Origin: Pestalotiopsis fici W106-1
Taxonomy: Eukaryota; Ascomycota; Sordariomycetes; Amphisphaeriales; Sporocadaceae
DNA length: 64,000 nt
NCBI RefSeq assembly: GCF_000516985.1
Contig: NW_006917101.1
Location: 2,410,834 to 2,474,833, forward strand
Direction: 5' to 3'
Of the stretch, positions 1 through 11,647 are shown in pieces. Within the stretch, counting starts at the first letter, position 1, and the number at the start of each line of letters is the position of its first letter. The notes under the pieces were generated by a model. The model did not search any database. It was not told the DNA's origin and saw nothing but the letters and a program-made list of their open reading frames with translations. A program made the translations under genes and the position numbers.

Positions 1-810
1 CGATCCACCAATCTGCATCATCACGTCTTGTTGCTCGACCAGTTTCCACCAGTCCCATCCTTGCAAGAGGGGGTAAATGAACTCGTCCAGCGGCATGCCT
101 TCAGCAGTCCCCTCGAGCCTCCTCTTGACGGTATCGCGAGACAAGAGTGGTCCCATGCGCATGCCTTTGAAAAGCCGGCCAACAATTTCCATAATGGGCG
201 TGCTGTTCAGCCATATACTATTGTTCATAATGGCACGACTCCACGATGAGTCCTTCTCATACTTGTAGTGTTTCGCTCGGGCGTCGACATTACGCCAAAG
301 TGACTTGAGTTGGTAGTGTATCTTGGTGGTATTCATGGTGAGGTCGCTTCCCGTCATCTTGTCGCGGTCCTTTAGGCGGTCTGTTGGGTCGCCCACCTTG
401 GCGGTTGAGCCTCCGACCAGCGTGACCGCCCCATAACCGTGTATGTACATCCAGAACAAGGCCATCATGGGGAGAAGGTGGCCGACATGCAGAGATGGCG
501 CGGTAGGGTCGACTCCGACATAGGCACTGATTCGTTTCCTCCTCATCAGCTCCCAGATCTGTTCCGAAGTGCCAGCAGTATCCTTGACGTAGCCACGCTC
601 TTTCAGCACATCCCATAGATTGTATTCTTCGCCCGCTTTGATCTTGGCGGCTTTACGTCGCCATGCCTGTTCGTGGAGTGCCCGTCTTCGCGTAACATTT
701 TCGGTAATGAATCGTTTTTGAGACTGGAGCGCAGCCACGCGGGTCTGTGAAACCAGACAATGGCGGCATGTGGTTGCGCGTGCGCCCACGATCGAGGCTC
801 TTGAGGCCAT
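1..810 (-). CDS. Mitochondrial tyrosyl-tRNA synthetase, 5' part (runs off the window)
   Basis: The reading frame is open from the ATG at 808-810 to base 1, giving 270 codons without an intron. The first 40 or so residues are rich in Arg, Ala and Ser with no acidic start, as in a mitochondrial targeting peptide. The class I aminoacyl-tRNA synthetase signature follows: AYVGVDPTAPSLHVGHL, with HVGH (the HIGH motif) at residues 108-111. Next comes GGSTAKVGDPTDR, typical of bacterial-type TyrRS. The enzyme charges mitochondrial tRNA-Tyr. The KMSKS loop and the C-terminal RNA-binding part lie outside the window. In Pezizomycotina the orthologue (Neurospora CYT-18) also helps group I introns splice; whether this copy does cannot be judged from the N-terminal part. 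It is divergently oriented from the CybS gene, so two mitochondrial genes share the spacer. Confidence 0.9.
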   Translation of the reverse strand, partial: MASRASIVGARATTCRHCLVSQTRVAALQSQKRFITENVTRRRALHEQAWRRKAAKIKAGEEYNLWDVLKERGYVKDTAGTSEQIWELMRRKRISAYVGVDPTAPSLHVGHLLPMMALFWMYIHGYGAVTLVGGSTAKVGDPTDRLKDRDKMTGSDLTMNTTKIHYQLKSLWRNVDARAKHYKYEKDSSWSRAIMNNSIWLNSTPIMEIVGRLFKGMRMGPLLSRDTVKRRLEGTAEGMPLDEFIYPLLQGWDWWKLVEQQDVMMQIGGS

Positions 811-1751
811 AATGGACGTTGTGTGTATGATCGAACCGGCAGTGGTTGAGAATTAAATAAAGAAGAAGAAGAAGCAGCGAAGGCAAACCGCCAATGCGAC
901 TGGCGGCTTGCTTTAGTAGTACATGCAGAAGAGAGAAGAGGATAATAATAGTACACCAGGTGCCTATTTCGTAGGCGAGAATCAAATGAATGGGAGGGTA
1001 TCTCAATGCGCTCGCTGTGCTCTCTCTCTCGCGCTCTCTTCCTCCGTCCCTCTCTGTTTCTTTCACAGGCCTCGAGCTTTGCGACAACCCTAATCTGCAT
1101 GTATGCTACTTACGTTAGCTACTAGCAGCAGCAACTTTTTTGGAAATTCGGAGCTAAATTCGGCGGATTAATGTTGCGGTACTGGGATTGGTCAAGGGTT
1201 TCCAGGTTCCACGCTTTGGAGAGGCATCGGAAGAAGCCGTGAGCGTCCCGTATAAGAAGAATAAAGGGAACCGAGGGGAAAATAAAAAGGCCATTGCTCT
1301 TGATCCACGACCAGTCTTGCCAAGAAATGAAACAGCTCAAAGTGCAAAAGAAAAAGTGAAAGACAGTAGAAACACCTTGAAAAATCTAGAAGTTATACAT
1401 GCAATGTTTAAGGATAGATGTCTGAACAAATGGCACGTTCCGATTTCATCAAGAGGCCATGAAAACGGACAAAAGGTTTGGACCAATCACAGAGCTCCTA
1501 ATTCCGCCTTTCCTCGGCAATCGGGTGCTCCAATTTGGCGCTAGAGTGACGAATGAAGGAAGGAAAGTCCACTGCTGGGCAGACAGACCAGACATTCTGC
1601 TTGCTTGTAGTGAGCGAAAGAGTCGAGACATCATTGATTCGTGTTGGGTCAATTGCGACAACGACAACGACCAACTATCCTCCACTGGAGATATCAAACG
1701 GCACAACGTAGCCGAAGAAGCAATTGACTTCACACACCACACACTTGCATC
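811..1751. other. Divergent intergenic region between two mitochondrial-protein genes
   Basis: This spacer holds the promoters of the mitochondrial TyrRS (minus) and CybS (plus). A pyrimidine-rich stretch with CTCTCTCTC lies near 1018-1050. No coding frame in it shows conserved motifs. Confidence 0.5.
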
Positions 1752-2472
1752 ATGGCCTCCATCGTCCGCCCTACGCTGCTGAGGCAGACTGCCCTCGCTG
1801 CTGCCACCCGCCGAGCATCCCCGGCCGTGCGAAGTGCCGTCTTGAAGGATGTCGCGCGTGTCTCTGCCTTCCACGCCAGCAGCCGGAAGAACCTGCTTCC
1901 TCCAGGTCCTCGTATGCGCTCCCCATCAATGGATATCTTCTTGCTCGTATATGCTAACAACCGTGTCCAGAGGTTATCAAGGGAACAGGTACAAAGCCCA
2001 TCACCACCGACGATTTCCCGTTTACGCTCTCTCCTCGACCAAATGCTACCTCGTGTTTGCGCATCGTGGCAGAAACCAAAGCGACGTAAAGATGAAAGAC
2101 CGCTGACATGGCAATATAGTCAACGACCCTGCTCCCGTCCCGACCCCTTCGCCCTCGCACGGCTCCTACCACTGGACCTTTGACCGTCTGCTCGCCGCCG
2201 GTCTGGTCCCCTTGACCCTCGCGCCTTTTGCTGCCGGCTCCTTGAACCCCGTGCTTGATGCCACCCTGTGCGGCGCTATCCTCGTACACTCGCACACTGG
2301 TTTCCAAAACATTCTTATTGATTATATTCCCACTGGCCGCTTCCCCAAGGCCCGCAAGTTCTCCATGTGGGCTCTCAACGCCGCCACTGTCTTGGTCGGC
2401 ATTGGTCTGTACGAGTTTGAGACCAACGACGTTGGTGTGACGGAGGCTGTTAAGCGGGTGTGGAAGGCTTAA
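1752..2472 (+). CDS. Succinate dehydrogenase cytochrome b small subunit (CybS, complex II anchor)
   Basis: Three exons: 1752-1911, 1971-1988 and 2120-2472, giving 176 residues. The middle exon is only 18 nt long. Intron 1 has a GCTAAC branch site and intron 2 a GCTGAC one. Joining them restores the continuous conserved stretch PPGPQVIKGTVNDPAPVPTP. The N-terminus (MASIVRPTLLRQTALAAATR) is a typical mitochondrial presequence. The C-terminal domain has three hydrophobic segments and HSHTGFQNILIDYIP, which contains the conserved His and the Asp-Tyr pair of the quinone and haem region. The protein anchors succinate dehydrogenase in the inner mitochondrial membrane and passes electrons to ubiquinone. 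Length and motifs fit the family, so the assignment is firm. Confidence 0.93.
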
Positions 2473-3861
2473 GCGCTTCTTTTGAAGAGGGCGGTTATAG
2501 AAGGCGGTTAGACTGGTGATAGCAATCATCCTGAAAGAAAGGTACTTGGATGAACGGAAACTTGCTTCACAAACCCAGAGAGGCCGGTTTGGGCGCGCAT
2601 ACTGTACTACAACATGACCAGTATATACACTTGCTTTTATGCGATTCAAAGTTATGCCAAAACATATACATGTGTATCCCTTCGTGTGAACTCTGTGGCT
2701 GTTCTCTCTCCCCTGATGCGACTGTCATATTCGACTTGAGGACCTACATATCATATCTAGAACAATCGGTTTATGATCAATATCAACGTCAACTCAAGCA
2801 CACTGATAAAAGTACAAACCGCGGGAATACGGGGGTTTCAACGGGATGTGGTTCATGTGTGCTGTTGAAAGATATGGCAAGCCGATAGACTCGAGCCGAG
2901 TTGCATTTAATCTGACTTCCCTTGACAATTTCAAGGCTGGCAGACGCTTCAGCTAATGCAGAATCAGATGGTCGGCATTAATGTCCGTTTGGCACTTGCG
3001 CCGTTTCAGAAAATAGTAACAATCAGCAAATATGCTGTAGATATAATGACCGGGGTATATCGTGAATTTCTGCGAGAAACATGCTTCATTGCTAGCATTG
3101 TTTCGCAGATTTATTGGAGAATAAACTACAACTGGCCTTGAATTGTCTCCAAGATAGACTTGCGCTACTGCCCAGAATTCTATTTCTTGGGGGAAACCAT
3201 CGGAAAAGCAGGCCTCTTCGGCACATGTCTGCTTGTGCCATCTGCAAAGGCATCTAGCTTCGATCTCTTTCCATGCCAGTCAAAATTATTCGCAACAGAA
3301 GCATACATTTCTCGGCCTGCATGTTGCAAACTGAATAAGATGTTTCTCTGCTGGAAATAAGACAATGTATACACGTAGAAACAAACACTAGCCTTCCGCA
3401 TGCGTGATTGCGCCAGCTGATACTCCAGGGGAAGCAAAACACCCAGAGCCGTAAGCGGATGATGAATGCAAGAAACTTTGTTCAATCATGGTGGTGGTAA
3501 TCAATGGTATAGGTAGGTATGTGGCTTGTGTCCGCGACCTGTATCACCTAATAGTTTTCAATGAATTTATGGACTCTGGTCCTATACCTCGTATATCGAA
3601 ACAACCCCCCACGGACCTCCATGATAATCCAGCCTAGACGCCGTCATGTAAATGCTATCAAAGTACTTTGTCTTGTTCTTCCGCTTCGCTGATGTAATAT
3701 GAGAAGAAAGGCAACCACCAAAGGAAATCTTGCTCAATATTTGCATAATTATCCAAATCCAAAACGTTCTGGGGTGTTCTGGATTTCCGTTTCCACAAGA
3801 AAAAAAAAATAGCCCAAAAGATCGGACAGCAACAGAGCTCCCTGTCCTGCTGTCTTTGCTT
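2473..3861. other. Intergenic region between CybS and the methyltransferase gene
   Basis: The 3' ends of the two flanking convergent genes face each other here. Short open frames occur on both strands but none has recognisable motifs or a plausible exon structure. I see no tRNA or repeat. Confidence 0.5.
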
Positions 3862-5347
3862 TTACTCTGGCTTCTGGCCCGACCAGAAATAGAAATTCCA
3901 ATATCGATGGGCCGACATGTCATCCAAGGCCTTGAACGTTGCTGTGCGCCACATCTCCCTCTCGACTTGGTTCATACCGAGTACGGCAAAGGGCTTGTTG
4001 GCCAGGGCAGGCAGGAAATCCTGAATGACCAACTTCAAGTAGTGTCCAACTAATCGCAATCGCCGGTCCCTCGCCCAGGTTCCAATCGGGATCTTCTTGA
4101 CCACACATTGAATATTTGTGAATCCGACGGCCTCTAGAGGTTTGTCGAGCTTGCATGGTGCGTGTATATTCAAGCCTAGCTTGGCGAAGGCTTCAACGAC
4201 GAGCTTATAAAAACCAGCGACATGGTCGTCGGGGAGCATTGTCCCATCGTCGCACTGCGGCCAAGCATGCAATTCTTGAAACTCTATCCAGCCGCCCGGT
4301 TTCAGGTTAGCATATGATTGCGCGCACATTTTCTGTACATCTTTGAGAACCGGAGACATGAAGCGCATGTGCACCAAATCAAAGTTGTCGCCATTGAGCC
4401 ATTCCTCCTCGCAGTCATCGATAATAAACTTGACGTTTGGCGGTATCCAAACAGGCTGTATAGGCGAAAGGTCAATGCCGAGCACCTCGGCACTGGGGTA
4501 TTTGTCACCGGCTGTAGCATCTTTCTGTCAGTAACCGCTCGTCACACGCGAGAAAGCAAAAAAGAAAAAAAATCGAATGCCTATAGGTTATATAGCTATA
4601 GGACAAGCATGGGTCTGACCAACCTTCTATAGCCCATTGTCCTGCAGAGCGGGGGAAACCAGGCCAACATCAGCAATTGTCTTTGGATGATAAATCTCAG
4701 CTAGAGGGACTGTGAATATACTCACCTGTTCCTGTGCCAATGTCGATGATCTTTTGCGGGTAATCACCGATGGGAGCATATACCAACTTGCCATCGGTCA
4801 TCTCCAGCATCATTACATGCTTCATATCTTCACGGTTCTGCTCCTGGTCATCATTCGGTATAGGATATCTTCCATTTTTATAACTGTGATATCTTCGGCC
4901 ATTCTCGTAAGTGTGCATGTATATGCTGGAGTTGATCGAGGTTGAGGCAGTTGATGCGCCGCCATCTTCACCCCACTCCGAGGGTGTGAATTCGTCGCTA
5001 TCGGCATTGCTCTCGGCAGCTTCGATTGTGTCGTCCTGCGCTGCAACGAGTTCGGGCGGCGGCAGAGCTTCTTCCGGCGAATGAGCGGTGCTCGCGGCAG
5101 TAGGGAGAAAAGGTCCAGTGCCGGGAAGTGGTGCGGCGGCAGCACCAGCGGCGGCGACACCACCAGCAGCAGCGATTGAACTACTACTGAAACCTCCAGT
5201 AGTAGCAGCATCAATGCCCAACGGCTGCCCCGCTTGGGACATCTGGCTCCTGGCACCATCTTCACTAGTAGCATTCGACAGACCGGCGGCAGCGCTTGTT
5301 TGGTTGGGACCGGCCGCCGCTGGCCCTGGTTGTTGGGAGGAAGACAT
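3862..5347 (-). CDS. LaeA-like (TAM-type) SAM-dependent methyltransferase
   Basis: Three exons on the minus strand: 5347-4726, 4641-4624 and 4511-3862, giving 429 residues. The second exon is only 18 nt and encodes QWAIE inside the SAM-binding loop. The joined sequence reads IIDIGTGTGQWAIEAG and then EVLGIDLSPIQP, which are motif I and the acidic loop of class I methyltransferases. The first 125 or so residues are a low-complexity Ala/Ser/Gly/Gln region with an acidic end. The segment YENGRRYHSYKNGRYPIPND before the fold is characteristic of the LaeA and LaeA-like family of fungal regulators. Family members control secondary metabolism and development or have unknown targets, and the sequence alone does not tell LaeA from its many paralogues. 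The short exon makes this gene easy to mispredict. Confidence 0.85.
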
Positions 5348-8300
5348 GGCCGACGAGGAAGCAACGGGCGAATTCGTTTCGCTTTCGTCTTGGGAACGAG
5401 AAAAGAGACTACGGGTCTCGCTCCCGCAATTGCGCGTGGTACTTTCTTCTCCCTCTGCTGTTTCCCTTCCGCTGACGGGCCTTGGGCGGGCGCAATCAGG
5501 TACTCGTTGCCCCCTTCAATGGCTTTCTCTTTTCAGGTAGGTAGGTACCGTAGCCCCAATGCAAAGAGCGGGCCGACCGAGCGCGGGGCAGGCAAAGTAG
5601 ATACAGCAGTAATGGAGGGGCGGGCGTCTGGCGTTCAAGGGAAGCAGGGGGAAGGAAAAAAAAGTTGTCAACAGAAGACAAATGAGTAACTGTTTGGCGA
5701 GCGACAAGACACGGGATATGGAATGTGGGCGGGCATGTGAGCGAATCCACTTCAAGGCCAAGCAGAGCGAGAGACAAAAAAAACACACACAAAGAGTCGG
5801 CCGACGGTTGGTTTTTTGGTCAGAGTTGTTCCCCTGCTTAGTTCCACCTAGAAGGATCAGAGGCCGCGGCGATTGTTATTGTGCGGATGCCGGGGACGAC
5901 AAATTGCCGCAGACGAATAGCAGAGGCGAAGGAGGCGTCAACCAGGACAGGATAAGTTATAACGGACGCTTGTTCTCGAAGGAGCAAAGTGTTGGAGAGG
6001 AGACGACATTTGAGAAACAGATCAAAGTCGATCTTGTCTGGGGGGGGTTTTTTTTTTCCTTCAGCCGCAACCGCTGGCATGTCGGCCGAGAGCCGAGCGA
6101 AGAGGTAATGGCGGGCTTGTTTGGGGAGCACTGGAGCTTCAGCGAACTGGAGATAGGCAATGTGAGGTCAGCAGATGGTTAGTAGATATTGCGCATTGTA
6201 GGCGGAATGCGATGTAGATGGCAAATGGGGATTGACTGTAGGTTTCTTTTGTACAGATACTACTAGTAGTAGATGTCTGGTAGGTAGAGGTCAAAAGATA
6301 GCTAAATACATAGTTGAGATTCCTCCTGCATCGTGTACCTAACGTCATGGAATCGAATAAGCTGTACTATAGCTCGTACACTGGGCATTGAAGTATGCTC
6401 AGTTCCTCTATAGCTGTGCACCGCCCCAAGTCAAGTGCTAAAAGCCGTCTTACCTACAGGTAGGTACACGTGAGCTAGCGGTTTGGGGGCTACGATATAC
6501 TTGCTGCCTTGAAAAGCAACTTTGAATATATTCTGGTCAAGCACCATGCATCCGTCCAACTCAGCTCAGCCATCAGGGTAAAGTAGATCCATTACTGTTA
6601 CTTGTCGTTCATGTTCTTCCCCTCCTGCTTGGCTGATCATGTCAATCGAGCTGTGGTCTGTTGCTCTTGAGCAATCTTTTAAGAGGGCTGGGCTGGACTC
6701 AATTTGACTGGCTTGGCTTGTGCAAGATGCTACATACCTCCTAACCATAACTCTACTGCTGCTGTAACTACGCTTCTTTTGTGTAATCTAGGACCACCAA
6801 TATGGCGATGCCAGAAATCTCTCGGCATTACAGTGTCCCCCCCACCTGGAGTGTATCGATTCTCGGAAGGAAGCGACAGACACGGGACTCGGGGCGACAG
6901 CCAACTCGGGCAGCGCACTCCATACGGGCATTCGCCCCCGGGACGAGCAAGCCAACAGCTTCATTGGGTAAAGCCACGACTTTTGGCATCTATTGTAATT
7001 GTCTATCAAGGATATTGGATGTGACAAACAGAGTAGAGCCCATGGCTACACTAATAAGATACTATCCTACCCAAGCTATGATTGCAAACACGAATGAGCC
7101 ACCCGAAGCCCCGAAAGGCGTAAGAGTTTGCCTACTACCTAATATATGTATGTATATACTACTGTCTATCAGTTTCATCCCCTCCAAAGAGTCGACGCAT
7201 ATCAGATCCGACATTCCAGATCGATGCAACCTCCATCACTTTGGTACAACCATGTCCCCCACACCTCCCGCTCTGGCCTCAGCCTCTCAACCTCAAACCG
7301 TCAACTCAAAAAGTACAATAGAGTACTATGCAGGACCGACCTGGGTATGTGGGTAGTAAGCCTAGGTACGGGTACCCAGGTTAGCTAGGTGGTTGGTACA
7401 TTAGCAGCCTCATGCCATTTTGCCCAGCATCCGGAACGACTTCCATCAGGAGGAAGCTAGAGCGATTCCCCCCCGGAATAGCTGACCGGTCAGTAGTCGA
7501 AACAATTGAAACCGCGATCACAAGCAAACAAAGAGTGAGGCCTTGGAGGGGTCCCCCCCCCCTTGCTCGTTCTACTATAACATGCCGACCCTTACCCTAG
7601 CAGCGACAACCCGATTCCCCATAGCTGCACTCTCTAGATACACTATTGCTATTATTGCTGGCGAACTCACCCATCCTTGGGCATCCACATTCTCGCTGCC
7701 GAAAGTAGTACTACGTAATCGCCACCATGCACAATGGGAGACGTACCAGTAGTCGTGGATGGATGTTCCTGGCCCGCCAAACGCTGCCGACGATTACATA
7801 TAGTATTGTTCCCCCAGCACGCCCAAATCTAAACCCACAAATCCGAGTGCGTCCAAGGGGTATTATTCCACCGGGATTATCAGCTATCAGTTCCCAGGAA
7901 GAATCAAGTAGGCACATACGTACCTATCTATCGGTGATTCTCCGCCATTACAGTCATCATCTTGCTTTTTAGGAACATTGGCGTCCCGAGAATCCCAATG
8001 GAGATGGAATCATGTCAAAAAGAAATGCGTGTGAAGTCACCTTGGAGTGCAGCATTACATCGTGGGTGATCGTTCCTGGTGGAAATGCACTTCCGTCTGT
8101 TCCTGGCAAACATGATCCTAGACGTGGATTGCCCTGGAGAAAGCGTCGTACGGCAGCTAACCGAGGGACACGCATCGCCTGCACGAGCCCTGCCGGCAGA
8201 GGAGAGTCGAATTCGGCTCCTATTCCGGCGACAGTGGTGAGATGGATGCTTCAAGAGTCGAAACAAACCGCCTGCAAATGTGAGTGGAGCTCTCAGGAGG

Positions 8301-11300
8301 ATGACTTTGAATGCGAATGTTTAGCGCCTTTCTACGACCATTGTATTCCCCTTTCGTACTTTTCTTTTTCGTAGTACAACAAGCAAGAATTACTGGAATC
8401 TGCCCAAAATCGGAGCTAGGCACCATCGTGATACTAAAATCTGCTACTAATTAGCAATGACAGCTGACAGCTCCACGCGCCGTTTAATGTTTTGACGCAG
8501 CTAAACTGCTCAGAGAGAATGGGATTTGTTCTTGACCTTCTAGAAGCTTTGCTAGTGTATGACAATCATTCATCTCATCATCTACGGACCTACCTACCTG
8601 GCAACCTGGCGCCCAACCTAGCCAAAGACATAAAGTACTCCGAACTTGGCCAGAGGATCCCCCAAGTCCACGCTATCACGATCTAGCACAGACGATTCTG
8701 TCGCAGCTTCTGAGAAGCGTCGTGGCCCGGAAATGATCTCATGCGGTGCGTGCTTGACACTGCGCTCCGGCTTGCTGAATCTCATGGTAATGCTTTTTCC
8801 CCCCCTTGCAGAAGGGACGAGCTGGCTATATCTGATCCCAACAAGGATCCCGAAACATTCAACCTGAATGAGCCTAAGTGGTGAGAAGAGTGGTGATAAA
8901 ATACCTTTGGTTGATAGAATTTATGCGGGCCGGCCTATATTGGATTACAATTATTGAGGATCCTCGGAGGCTCAAGAATATGTATCGGCAAGACCACCCA
9001 GACCCCTCGTTCCGACTGTTGACAAATTAGACTATGCGGCTTGGGTGTCACGTCATGAGTAACACAATTGCCTTTATCTGCTCGGAAAGCTTGTGAAGGC
9101 TACGGGGACCCCGATTCCTTATTTGAGCTTGATATTGGGCACGTAGATACCTACCTTGTGCTGAACACACCTAGCTCCGAACACCCAGTCGGCTGTTTTG
9201 GGGAACCTCGTTTGTCTCTCGGTCCATCTTCGCGTAGCATTCTCGGAAGACTCCCAGGTTCCTCGGCCGTATATCGAGAGCATGCTGGCTGAGGCTGGGT
9301 CACGTCCGCCATGGCATTCCTCCAAGCTCCTCAGAGTTGCGCCGCGGCCCTCGTACATCGCTGTCACCCCAGACATGGCGATACTACCTGGCCGGACATG
9401 ACGACGGCTCTGTCCAATCAGTGGATGCCCACTGTATGCGATGTGGACAGGGGACGGTCCGTCTGGAAGATGTGGAGAATGGCTTCTGGAAAAGACTTGA
9501 GACACGCCAATCCGACTTGTGGAAATTGTACCGAAGAGGCAAGTCGCAGCTTTGGCCTGAGCTGCTCGTCCTGTTGCATTATGAATAATTCGTAGATCTT
9601 CTATCTCTCGAACCTTCTGAAGTCGGTTACAAGAGTTCCGATTAATTCGCGACAGTCTGAGTTCATGACCGCGAGTTATCCATTCAGTTGCTGTTCGTGG
9701 TTCAAGTCTCCGCAAGGGCTTTTTCGTCAACCGGGCAGCTGGAGCAATAGCTGTAGACGGTAGACTGCGTTCCGTGGGAAGTTGCAAACTATGTCGTATC
9801 GTGCCGTCTTGGTGGCATGTTTTTTTTTTTTTTCTATTCTGTTTCTTCCCCCTCTTCTGAATGATACGAGCTCCTTCTCACGATGATACGAAGGGGGCAT
9901 AGATAGCCCACTCGTAATACACAACTATGGGTGCAATATCGGGTAGGGCTATAGTATGCTCGAGCCACGGGCGGTGGGATGGTGATCAGACCTAAGGAAT
10001 ACACAAACGGCGTATCATCTAGTTGTCGAATGCACATGTACCATGAATGATTACATTGACTACCTAGTCTACTACATACACAGTTTTATCTAGCTCCAGA
10101 ATGTCATTACTTTTGTACTACCTATTTGTGGAGAATTTGTCACTGCCACCTACACTACGAACAATGTCTGGTAGCCTTTTTTGCCTTTTTGTTAAAGATC
10201 AAGCAGCCTGAATTGGGGCCACTATGCTAGCCTCCAGGTTGGGCGTAGCTCCAACAATATGGGCCGAGTCGTTTGGCCGAAAATCTCCGGCACCCCGGTC
10301 CGGCGCATCCTTTCCCAGCTTTAACATTCTTTACAGAGTACTCTCTCCCACTGTCTGCCTTGTCTGCCCTTCTACTGTAGCAGTAGTAATAATGCTCATA
10401 TTGCAATCGCTCTGCTTTGCCCATACCCGAAGCGAGCCTCCAGTCTGGCTTCCAAAAACGAAGCTCGGTAAACCCTCTCGCTTCAGACATTCACGACTAA
10501 GTAGGCAGTTCACTCGGCCGATTAATTGAAGACGGACGATTTCGAAAAGAAGCTCGGTACTCGGCGTCCCCAGGTACCAATCTCTAGGGTCCTCAATCAC
10601 AAAACACCCGTCTGTCTGTCCCAAAGAACATGGCCACCCTTCTGCCCAATGCCCAACTGGAGACTTGGCCCTCTAGAGGCGTGTGCTCCTTATGCTACCT
10701 CCTCCAGTCGATCTTGGAACGTTTGACGTCGATGAATGAGATGGCCGCCCCCACTGTCGACAAGCTCATCATTCGGGAAGGCGGACTTGTCACCACCGCC
10801 CCCCAGGCGTCCTGTCCCTTCTCAGTTCTAAGTGTTTACATTTCTTGTTAATTAATTCCTCCCACACGGCGGACTAGTTGACTTAACCATGGAGGATACT
10901 CCCCACGCACTATCATGGTACCTTATTGCCCTTCCGCGAGTTGTGTATCTCCTCACCATAGTCTGTGCTGATAGTGAAATTCGGCTACCTAGGTACCCTT
11001 TTTTCCCAAGCTATGTACTACCTACCAACAGGCCCTGCTCAACTACCACCATGCCTCTTTGGCAAGCTCGTCCTTGGTTGACAACCTACCTACTTATCCT
11101 GCCGACAGCCCCCCTGTGCTTCTGGCAACCCCGGCCAATTATGTCATGCATAGTCTTTCCAAGGGTCATCTCCGTGCCGTTTTCCAACTTGTCTTTTGTT
11201 GTAATAGTCCCCTTTGGGTAAAACCCGGTGGTGCGGCGCTTCTCCACTGTTCCGTGATGGCCCATCATCAAACTTCATATAAAGTTTCCAGGATCAAGTC

Positions 11301-11647
11301 GCGACAGCCTCGGTGGTCCTAGTAGACGATCTAGGACAGACTTCCTAGCTTCTCGGCTTTGATATATTATCCTGGGACGTGTCCATCATGTTTACGGGCT
11401 GTTTTTCCCACTACCTCTGTCATGATACCATTCCATCCTGCCGTTAATAACTGAAACCATTTACTATTCCTCGACTATTGCCAGCTCATTCAAAAGTTTA
11501 TCTTGTTTCTTCTCTTCTTTTCTTGCTCGTCTATAAGACAACACTGTCACTACCGAATAGTACAAGAAACATAGCCGGAAGACGGCGGCCAACGGCATCC
11601 CATTCGTTTATTCCCGAGTAAACAGCAGCAACTACAAGTGCCCCATC
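5348..11647. other. Gene-poor interval of 6.3 kb
   Basis: This interval lies between the divergently transcribed methyltransferase and chitinase-like genes. It contains many short CT-rich blocks and dispersed TACCTACC/GGTAGGTA motifs (for example near 5538, 6460, 7915, 8589 and 11082). Frames of up to 222 codons occur (such as 9119-9787 minus), but they overlap others on both strands and have no recognisable domains. I find no transposon protein, tRNA or long repeat. The first kilobase is probably the long 5' leader and promoter of the methyltransferase gene. The last 300 bases, which are CT-rich, are probably the promoter of the chitinase-like gene. Confidence 0.5.

Noticed and set aside
603..1100. 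165-codon minus-strand frame overlapping the start of the mitochondrial TyrRS gene
   Set aside because: It lies in another frame of the TyrRS N-terminal region and its CT-rich leader; the TyrRS frame has clear family motifs.
9119..9787. 222-codon open frame on the minus strand in the gene-poor interval
   Set aside because: It is overlapped by several frames on the other strand, has no recognisable domain and is rich in Arg, Ser and Thr, as chance frames in this base composition are.
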